64,000 nucleotides of DNA. Origin: Saprospiraceae bacterium. Its GTDB lineage: Bacteria; Bacteroidota; Bacteroidia; Chitinophagales; Saprospiraceae. Numbering within the stretch: the first letter of the stretch is position 1; every line of letters starts with the position of its first letter. The stretch covers positions 1,302,001 to 1,366,000 of the forward strand of contig JADKBV010000011.1 in NCBI GenBank assembly GCA_016714895.1. Reading direction: 5' to 3'. The position numbers and the translations under genes are program-made. Below, piece by piece: positions 54,907 through 61,825 of the stretch. The notes beneath the pieces were generated by a model. That model was not told the DNA's origin. It saw only the letters and a program-made list of their open reading frames with translations, and ran no database searches.

Positions 54907-55560
54907 TTATTTTGAAGTAAATTTTGAAATAATAATACCTACAACTGCTACCATATAAAACTGACCGATAATACCCCAAAATGCCGCCAATAGTCTGGCA
55001 TTATCAGTAGCAGGAGTGATATCACCATATCCTATCGTTGTCAGGGTGATACTGCTGAAATAGACAATTTGATGATATTTTTCGGGAATAGTGGTTCCTT
55101 GAATATTGTTGAAAGAATGAACATCTATTTGGTTCATAAGCAGGAAGCTGAATGAAGAGACAATCAGGATGAGCAAAAAGCCACTCAAGGTAGCCATAAT
55201 AATACTGGTGGAAATGACATCTTTTTGAATAATTTGTCTCATCACTTCCGTAAAAATAATCGTATAAAAACCCATGTAAGATAGTAAAGCCAGGATTGTT
55301 ATGAAGTGATTCTGAAAAAAATATGAAGGAAATACAGGCACGGCAACAACCAGGAAAAACAACAAGTTTTTAAACCAGTTGAGATATCCTTTTTTTTCAT
55401 GAAAAATACCGATAGACACAAAACCCAATAACACCATATTAAAAGGCCAAACAAAGGTAGAATAAAAGGTTGCTGAATAAATAAATATTTTATTAAATAT
55501 TACCAACAATAATGAGAATAATAATAATTCATATCGGTATGTATATATAAATTTCAGCAT
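54907..55560 (-). CDS. Potassium channel family protein (Ion_trans_2)
   Basis: 217 residues with about six hydrophobic segments. The last two bracket the pore loop HQIVYFSSITLTTIGYGDI, which contains the K+ selectivity filter TIGYGD. No cytosolic RCK/TrkA domain is attached. Its ATG overlaps the stop of the upstream bestrophin-like gene by one base, so the two are made together, an unusual pairing of cation and anion channel parts. Confidence 0.9.
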   Translation of the reverse strand: MLKFIYTYRYELLLFSLLLVIFNKIFIYSATFYSTFVWPFNMVLLGFVSIGIFHEKKGYLNWFKNLLFFLVVAVPVFPSYFFQNHFITILALLSYMGFYTIIFTEVMRQIIQKDVISTSIIMATLSGFLLILIVSSFSFLLMNQIDVHSFNNIQGTTIPEKYHQIVYFSSITLTTIGYGDITPATDNARLLAAFWGIIGQFYMVAVVGIIISKFTSK

Positions 55561-55865
55561 CAGAATAAGTAACCGTCTACGGACTTTAATTTTTCCTGCA
55601 TTTCCCGGGCTTCCGGCATTTCTAACATATTATGTTCAATAATATTACAAAGTGCTGTCATGGGCATATCAGAAATTGTGTTTTCAAAAAGATTTTCATT
55701 GATTTCACCCACTCTGTTCATCCCATCAAATACAAAACTGATCATAAAAATCACAAGAATAACGTCATAGTTTATGCTCATTTTTATAAAATCGCTAATC
55801 AAACTTATGGGAAATACAAAGATAGGAACATATAAGAATAATTTAGTAAAATATTGGTAATTCAT
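55560..55865 (-). CDS. Truncated bestrophin-like protein (C-terminal part only)
   Basis: 101 residues from ATG 55865 (alternative start 55871). Two membrane segments (about 5-25 and 32-48) are followed by GMNRVGEINENLFENTISDM, then PMTALCNIIEHNMLEM and the closing VDGYLF. This matches the last third of bacterial bestrophin-type chloride channels (their ENxxxDxPMTAixRTIE element), normally about 300 residues. The pore-forming N-terminal helices are absent from the preceding 170 bases. It is either a decayed fragment or a reduced subunit; coupling to the K+ channel argues it is still translated. Confidence 0.65.
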   Translation of the reverse strand: MNYQYFTKLFLYVPIFVFPISLISDFIKMSINYDVILVIFMISFVFDGMNRVGEINENLFENTISDMPMTALCNIIEHNMLEMPEAREMQEKLKSVDGYLF

Positions 55866-56045
55866 TGGCAAAGGGGTGTTTTTAATTCGTTCACAAGCAA
55901 CCTAAAAATTGTTGGTAGCGGCCAAAGTCGGTTCAGGACTGATATTTTCAAAGGCACACAATATTTCCAAAAGGTGATCGAGGAAGAAGGCTTACACAAA
56001 TAGTTGAAGTCTTCGTAATCTTCATTCGTTTAGAAATTGTTTTTT

Positions 56046-56957
56046 TTACACCAAAGCATCTATTCCAAAATAAATATATTCTAAAAAGAAAAATAACCAA
56101 AATATCATATAAAACCGTGTGATGGTTTGGCTTTTTTGTAAATCGACAAACCTTACATTGGCCAAAAATCCGACAAAAGTAAAAAGGTGGAAAATGGATA
56201 ATAACATATTTCCGGCAAAAAATGACCAGGCAATGGTCAGTAGATAAGCAAGACCAACTAAAACAACACCGCCGTACAAAGCCATCTTGGGAGAATAAAC
56301 GATAGCCAGGGTTTGAAACCTGAATTTTTTATCACCTTCAGTGTCAGGTAAATCTTTAAACCATGCAATGGCAATACTGAACGCCACAACAAAACAAGTG
56401 AGCATCCAGACTTGGTAGGTTATCAGGTCAAATGGGTTTAGGCGTATTTTTTCGACGGAAACCATTCCGGAAGCAAATGAAAAATGTAAAAACATGCCCA
56501 AATTGACCAACAGACCTCTTACCGTGGTAATAGCCACGGCAGCAGGTAAATGATGTTTTTTGAGTTGAACCGGCGGTACAGAATACATTATGCCGATCAA
56601 TAAAATCAAAACAATAAGCCAACCTAAAATCAAACTGGTGTAAAATGATAAAAATAGGGTCAGAAACAAACAAATTGTGATAATCCTGTAAGCACCCTTT
56701 ATCGTAAGAGACCCGTTTGCCAACGGCAGTTCAGGTTTGTTGATTTTATCAAGGTTTATATCAATGATTTGATTGAGTCCCACAATAAAAATATTGCACG
56801 TAATACCTACTATTAATGTCCACAACAATAAAGAAATTTGTTGGTGATATTCAGTTTTTTCTATCGCCATCATCCACAAAACCGTGATACTGATGACAGA
56901 TCCAATAATCGTATGCGGTCGGCTGAAACGCCATAAAGTCCGGACAGATTTAAACAT
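56046..56957 (-). CDS. UbiA prenyltransferase, homogentisate phytyltransferase-like
   Basis: About 303 residues from ATG 56957, with eight to nine membrane helices. The first polyprenyl-diphosphate motif is NQIIDINLDKINKP (NxxxDxxxD) and the second is FKDLPDTEGDKKF (DxxDxxGD), with RPHTIIGS near the N-terminus and GLLVNLGMFLHF in the middle. These details resemble homogentisate phytyl/prenyltransferases of tocopherol and plastoquinone synthesis more than UbiA or MenA. It would attach a prenyl chain to an aromatic acceptor. It overlaps the upstream methyltransferase by 8 bases. Confidence 0.8.
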   Translation of the reverse strand: MFKSVRTLWRFSRPHTIIGSVISITVLWMMAIEKTEYHQQISLLLWTLIVGITCNIFIVGLNQIIDINLDKINKPELPLANGSLTIKGAYRIITICLFLTLFLSFYTSLILGWLIVLILLIGIMYSVPPVQLKKHHLPAAVAITTVRGLLVNLGMFLHFSFASGMVSVEKIRLNPFDLITYQVWMLTCFVVAFSIAIAWFKDLPDTEGDKKFRFQTLAIVYSPKMALYGGVVLVGLAYLLTIAWSFFAGNMLLSIFHLFTFVGFLANVRFVDLQKSQTITRFYMIFWLFFFLEYIYFGIDALV

Positions 56958-57708
56958 GATTTGGTAATACTTTAATGGTGACAAGTCTGGTTGGAAAACT
57001 CCATTGGGAATTAACCTGGATTCGGTCTGTATTTCCAAACATTTCAATCATATCTTTTTTATACTGATGGACAGACCTGGATTTTAAAATGGATATAAAC
57101 CCATCTATCAAAACTGTTAATACGTTGACAGGTAAAAGATAAGTTAAGACGATTCTTTTAAATTCAAAAGGCCTCACAAAAGGGCACAACAACCAAACAC
57201 CCAGAGTGGAAGCTAAGGTTACCAAAATTACATTCAATAGGGTAGGCTGAACGATTTCGACGATCATCAAATGACTGTTCCGGTCCAATATTTTTTGTAT
57301 CAATTGTTGTTGTTCCCTTTTTTCAAAATGATGAAACGCATTAAACAGTGTATAATACGTTCCCTGGTCCGGCTCTACGTCGCGGATATCTAGGGGGCTA
57401 TCGGGATATTCAATTCCCGGCGTAAGAGCTACCTGTTGCGGAAATTTATCCGTCAGGGTCATTTTAATGTGTGGCATATTGAGCTGATTATATACATACA
57501 CGGCCGGATATCCGCTCCCACTACATAAATCTGTCACAAACCCGATGTCATGTCTCCTGATATCCTTTTTGATGGTCAGGGCTATATGTCGGTAAAACCC
57601 GAAAAAACTAACCATAATGCCTATCAGTTCCATCTGATATTTTCTCAGAATGGCGGGAAACCAATGAAAATCTTCGAGTTCTTTTAATTTCACAAACAAT
57701 TGCGCCAT
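56950..57708 (-). CDS. Class I SAM-dependent methyltransferase-like protein with membrane segments
   Basis: About 252 residues from ATG 57708; a TTG at 57738 is an alternative. Motif I is FVTDLCSGSGYPAVYV, followed by the acidic TLTDKFP and the FNAFHHF/MIVEIV strand region. The C-terminal half has two hydrophobic segments (VILVTLASTLGVWLLCPFV and IVLTYLLPVNVLTVLI), suggesting membrane association. The gene overlaps the prenyltransferase, so it probably methylates the prenylated ring or a precursor, by analogy with MPBQ or tocopherol methyltransferases. The substrate is not known. Confidence 0.7.
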   Translation of the reverse strand: MAQLFVKLKELEDFHWFPAILRKYQMELIGIMVSFFGFYRHIALTIKKDIRRHDIGFVTDLCSGSGYPAVYVYNQLNMPHIKMTLTDKFPQQVALTPGIEYPDSPLDIRDVEPDQGTYYTLFNAFHHFEKREQQQLIQKILDRNSHLMIVEIVQPTLLNVILVTLASTLGVWLLCPFVRPFEFKRIVLTYLLPVNVLTVLIDGFISILKSRSVHQYKKDMIEMFGNTDRIQVNSQWSFPTRLVTIKVLPNHV

Positions 57709-57871
57709 TAAGCCCGGCACGTTGAGGGTAGTAACCAATAAAACAGTACTTAGTTTTTAAACCAGGGATTTAAAAATAAGCTACTATGTCCTCAAGGCAG
57801 GTTCCGGGCTTTGATTTTTAATAAAAATAGGAAAAATACATGCTTTTACCAATGTTGTAAAACAAAAAGTA

Positions 57872-59296
57872 GTGAATTTGTATTATCTTTACTTTTGTAA
57901 TAAAAACCACCAAGTGTTTATAATAAGGGAGGATACCTGTTTTTTGTATTTTTTTGCTGTCTGCATCATCTTTTTGACGACGTTGTTTGTCAGACTAGGT
58001 ATACAGAAAAATATCATCCATAGTGAGACCGGGAGAAAAATCCTGCATTTGGTCGCCATCATGACCTGTGTTATTGTATTGAGTCAAACCCAGGACAGAA
58101 CAGGTTTGGCTTATATATTTTTTGGTTTTTCTGTTGTTTTGTTTTTCATAGCCCATAAAAATTTGATGCTGCCCAGCCCTCGGAAGAGTTATGGAATAGC
58201 CTTGTTTCCTGTTGCTTTTGGTTTGTTGCTTTTAATACCGATACCGTTATCTCACATCCTTTTTGCCATGATTACACTTGGTGTCAGTGATGCTTTGGCC
58301 GGAGTAGCGGGCGAACATTTTGCCCGTAAAAAGTATATTTTTTTGTACGAACAAAAATCATGGTTGGGGTTTATCGTTTTTTATATCAGTACCATCATCA
58401 TAGGTTGTTTTTTTATCGGTTGGACACCGGTTTTGTTGATATTGGCCTTAGTTCCTGCTTTGAGCGAGTTGTTTTCCTACCGGGGCAGTGATAATCTAAC
58501 CGTACCATTGATAGCGGCCTTTTGGATTTCCGTTATACAGCAAGTCCCGGTGCTGATGGAAAACTGGTTGGTATTTATATTCGTACTGATTATGTTGTCT
58601 TTTGTTTTTTATAAAAAATGGCTTTCAATGGAAGGTATAGCAGCCGCCGGATTATTGGCCACCATGGTAATATTTTCCGTTGGGCCTGTATACCTGATAC
58701 CTTTAGCCATATTTTTTGTAGCCGGAAGTCTGACCTCAAAACTTCATCCAAAGTCGGGTGATGCTTCAGGGAGAAATGCTTTTCAGGTTTTTGCCAATGG
58801 ATTGGTTGCGGTGATATTGCTGTTGGTGTATTTTATGACTGACCAAAATCTTTTTCTGTTGGCTTCTTTTGCTTCAGTTGCTATAAGTCTGGCAGATACT
58901 TTGAGTAGCGATATAGGTATCTTTTTTAAACACAAAACTTACGATATTACAACATTTCGACCTGTCAAAGCCGGGCTTTCTGGTGGAGTTTCTTTGGTAG
59001 GGTCATTGGCTGGAGCGGTTGGGTCTTTTGGTTTTGCCATCTTTGTTGGTTTTGTTTTTTCATTGGGAATTGAGGAAGTGATTTGCATAGGGTTTACCGG
59101 TATAACCGGAATGGTAGCCGATAGTATCCTGGGTAGTCTGTTTCAGGCAAAATATATTAGAAACAATGATATTACGGAAGAAAAAACCGGACAAACAAAA
59201 TTGATCAAAGGATTTTCCTGGCTGAATAATGACGGAGTCAATTTATTGGCAAATGTTCTGATAATAACATTATTTATCCGGATTGCCGAAATGTAA
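57872..59296 (+). CDS. Fused phytol-kinase-like (VTE5) and DUF92/phytyl-phosphate-kinase-like (VTE6) protein
   Basis: Up to 474 residues with many membrane helices. Residues about 45-230 resemble the dolichol/phytol kinase family: SETGRKILHLVA, LGVSDALAGVAGEH, EQKSWLGFIVFY, and ELFSYRGSDNLTVPL. Residues about 250-474 are a DUF92 domain: GRNAFQVFANG, SLADTLSSDIG, KAGLSGGVSLVGSLAG, GMVADSILGSLFQA and FSWLNNDGVNLL. In plants VTE5 and VTE6 phosphorylate phytol in two steps to phytyl diphosphate. The start is uncertain: GTG 57872, GTG 57914, or TTG 57944 behind a GGGAGGA sequence. It is divergent from the prenyltransferase pair. Confidence 0.8.
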   Translation: MNLYYLYFCNKNHQVFIIREDTCFLYFFAVCIIFLTTLFVRLGIQKNIIHSETGRKILHLVAIMTCVIVLSQTQDRTGLAYIFFGFSVVLFFIAHKNLMLPSPRKSYGIALFPVAFGLLLLIPIPLSHILFAMITLGVSDALAGVAGEHFARKKYIFLYEQKSWLGFIVFYISTIIIGCFFIGWTPVLLILALVPALSELFSYRGSDNLTVPLIAAFWISVIQQVPVLMENWLVFIFVLIMLSFVFYKKWLSMEGIAAAGLLATMVIFSVGPVYLIPLAIFFVAGSLTSKLHPKSGDASGRNAFQVFANGLVAVILLLVYFMTDQNLFLLASFASVAISLADTLSSDIGIFFKHKTYDITTFRPVKAGLSGGVSLVGSLAGAVGSFGFAIFVGFVFSLGIEEVICIGFTGITGMVADSILGSLFQAKYIRNNDITEEKTGQTKLIKGFSWLNNDGVNLLANVLIITLFIRIAEM

Positions 59297-59361
59297 CGAT
59301 TGAAAACCAGGTAAAGGTTGTTTTTAGGTCACCTTGAATCCGATCCGGATAAAACTATTGA

Positions 59362-60252
59362 TTATAAAGCCGGAACTATAAATCGGGTATCCAAAGAAAA
59401 CCGGCTGTCATAAATGCCAAGTTTTGCAGCAGCCTCCGGGCTAAGGTAGATTTCGACATCGTTGGCATAAGTGCCTTCCGGGATTTTTCCGACGACAGTG
59501 GCAACGATTTTGGTTTTGTTCATCGGGTAAGTAAGTTCCATCTTGCTGCCAACCGGAGTAACATTCGACAAAACAAACAAACCTTTTTTTGCCTGAGCAT
59601 TTTTGTCCCAATACCCGATCATTCTTTTTTGCCGTATGATGACTTCCGGTTTGTTATCGCCATTGACCATTGTTTTTACCTCATCTACAGGTTTTTTGAC
59701 AGCGATGGGTTTTTCAGAGGGTGATGGGATTGATTTTACCGGGATACCTGTTTTTTTATCTTCTTTAGCATCTTCCAGCGGATACCATCCCAGGATCAAT
59801 TCTCCGCCTTCACGCACCTGGTCATCGGTCAGACCATTAATTTTTTTTAAAACTTCGAGATCCATTTGCATTTTACGGTTGGCAATGTGAAAAAGTGTTT
59901 CTCTTGCTTTAATTTTATAGACCAGGACGACAAATCTTTGGTTTTTTAATGGTTTAAAGGTTACTTTTTTGCGAATGACCGGCACCTGAATGATACTTCC
60001 TGATTTGATGACCGATTTATCCTTTAATCCGTTATACGCGTAGATTTTTTTCTCTTCTATCTGAAAGGTTTTGGCTAATTGATAAACTGATATTTCTTTG
60101 TCGGAATCTACAGGATAAAAGATATCTGTTCCGTTTTTAAAATCGACATATATTCTGTTTTTTTCGTTTACAAAATTTAACGACGATTTCTGTGCCGTCA
60201 CAACGCAGGAAATAAAAAGAATCATTAATATTGTGCCAACAAATTGTTTCAT
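59362..60252 (-). CDS. LysM and RlpA-like domain secreted protein
   Basis: 296 residues with a signal peptide (MKQFVGTILMILFISCVVTA). A divergent LysM-like module (about 52-92) and a second LysM (YKIKARETLFHIANRKMQMD, about 112-155) bind peptidoglycan. A Lys/Pro-rich linker follows, then a C-terminal segment (KKGLFVLSNVTPVGSKMEL, AAAKLGIYDSR) that looks like a double-psi beta-barrel. It is probably periplasmic and cell-wall-bound. A TATATTTG box lies at 60285-60278. Confidence 0.8.
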   Translation of the reverse strand: MKQFVGTILMILFISCVVTAQKSSLNFVNEKNRIYVDFKNGTDIFYPVDSDKEISVYQLAKTFQIEEKKIYAYNGLKDKSVIKSGSIIQVPVIRKKVTFKPLKNQRFVVLVYKIKARETLFHIANRKMQMDLEVLKKINGLTDDQVREGGELILGWYPLEDAKEDKKTGIPVKSIPSPSEKPIAVKKPVDEVKTMVNGDNKPEVIIRQKRMIGYWDKNAQAKKGLFVLSNVTPVGSKMELTYPMNKTKIVATVVGKIPEGTYANDVEIYLSPEAAAKLGIYDSRFSLDTRFIVPAL

Positions 60253-60347
60253 ATCTCAAATGTTTTAAAAACAACCGCAAATATATAACAAATAATTGTA
60301 ATATGTATATATTTTTATTAATCAGTGTAACATTTTAATCCAAAATT

Positions 60348-61091
60348 ATGAAAAACATCATCGTAATACCTGCCAGAATGGCTTCTTCGAGACTACCTGA
60401 AAAACCATTAGCTATGATTGAAGGGAAATCATTGATTCAGAGGGTATGCGAACAGACAGCTGCCTGTCACAATATCCATGAGATTATTGTTGCCACAGAC
60501 CACACCAAAATAAAGGATCACGTTAATTCTTTGGGTTTTAAGGCAGTTATGACTTCGGATCAACATACTTCGGGGACGGACAGAATCGCTGAAGTGGCAC
60601 AGCAGACAGACGGTGATATTTTTATCAATGTTCAGGGTGACGAACCTTTTATACATCCGGGACAGATTAATGATCTTTTGGGTGTTTTTTCAAACCATGA
60701 GGTTTCAATAGCCACCCAAATGTCTGTAATGACCGATGTTGACGAAATATTTGATTTCAACAAAGTCAAAGTGGTGACGGATATTCACAATAAAGCCCTT
60801 TATTTTTCGAGACAAGCCATTCCTGCCCACCGGGATCTGCCTTTTCGGGAATGGCCTGAAAAAACAATTTATTACAAACATATCGGTATTTATGCTTTTC
60901 GCAAAAAAAGCCTTCTTGAGGTTTCAGCATTAGAACAAGGGTATCTCGAAAGAATGGAATCCCTCGAACAATTGCGATGGCTCGAACATGGTCATACCAT
61001 CCATTGTTTTCCTACAGCCTATGAATCTATTGGCGTGGACACACCTGAAGATCTCGAAAAAGCCATTGTCCTGGCTAAAAATATGTTTTAG
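60348..61091 (+). CDS. kdsB: 3-deoxy-manno-octulosonate cytidylyltransferase
   Basis: 247 residues, full length. Key motifs: IPARMASSRLPEKPLAMI (CTP-binding loop), FINVQGDEPFI with metal-binding Asp, SRQAIP, and YKHIGIYAFRK. The enzyme makes CMP-KDO from CTP and KDO, the activation step for lipopolysaccharide inner core synthesis. It stands alone and converges with the response regulator, stops 2 bases apart. Confidence 0.96.
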   Translation: MKNIIVIPARMASSRLPEKPLAMIEGKSLIQRVCEQTAACHNIHEIIVATDHTKIKDHVNSLGFKAVMTSDQHTSGTDRIAEVAQQTDGDIFINVQGDEPFIHPGQINDLLGVFSNHEVSIATQMSVMTDVDEIFDFNKVKVVTDIHNKALYFSRQAIPAHRDLPFREWPEKTIYYKHIGIYAFRKKSLLEVSALEQGYLERMESLEQLRWLEHGHTIHCFPTAYESIGVDTPEDLEKAIVLAKNMF

Positions 61092-61093
61092 CT

Positions 61094-61825
61094 TCAGCCG
61101 GCCAGCCATTCTTTAAATGCCGGCGTTTTTTCAGTGCTGATCACAGTAGGTTCTGTCATACCTTTCACCACTACCTTGATTCTTGATTTGGTATGTTTCA
61201 GCATTTGACTGATACTGTCCCGGTGAATGATATATTGTCTGTTGATCCGGAAATATTGTTCTCCCAAATGTTGTTCCAACTGTTCAAGACTATAATCCAA
61301 CGGATATTTTTTCCCGTCAAAAGTTACCAAATAAGTTATTTTGGAAGCTGAAAAATAATAAGCCACTTCTTTTTTATCTACCGTCCGGATATGTTGTCCC
61401 ACTTCTATGATGTAGTAGTCGGATTTGTCGGTTTGAGCCAGGATTTCATATGATTTTGGATCCGTTTTGAAGTGGCTGAGATATTTTTTGATCGACAATT
61501 CCAATTCTTCTTTTTTCAGTGGTTTCAGCAGATAGTCGACAGACAATTGTTTAAATGCCTGAACTGCATAAGCATCATATGCCGTGATAAAAATAATGGG
61601 TTTGGTGATTTTTATCTGTTTGAATATTTCAAAACTACTGCCGTCGGCCAGATGGATGTCCAAAAAGATCAGATCGATGCCGCTTTGGTCCTGTAAAAAA
61701 CGGACTGCATCCTGAATGCTGTCCAGGACTTCAACAACATTGGTATTGTGCTCGCTTTCCCTTAAAAAATTTTCAAGTCTTCGCACAGCTACTGCCTCAT
61801 CTTCAATGATCAATATGCGTATCAT
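61094..61825 (-). CDS. LytTR family response regulator
   Basis: 243 residues. The receiver domain has ILIIEDE (acidic pocket), LIFLDIHLADG (phospho-acceptor Asp) and PIIFITAYDAYAVQAF, YLLKPLKKEEL with the conserved Lys. The C-terminal LytTR DNA-binding domain contains GKKYPLDYSLEQLEQHL and YFRINRQYIIH. Its start overlaps the kinase gene by 23 bases, so it is the kinase's partner. Confidence 0.95.
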   Translation of the reverse strand: MIRILIIEDEAVAVRRLENFLRESEHNTNVVEVLDSIQDAVRFLQDQSGIDLIFLDIHLADGSSFEIFKQIKITKPIIFITAYDAYAVQAFKQLSVDYLLKPLKKEELELSIKKYLSHFKTDPKSYEILAQTDKSDYYIIEVGQHIRTVDKKEVAYYFSASKITYLVTFDGKKYPLDYSLEQLEQHLGEQYFRINRQYIIHRDSISQMLKHTKSRIKVVVKGMTEPTVISTEKTPAFKEWLAG

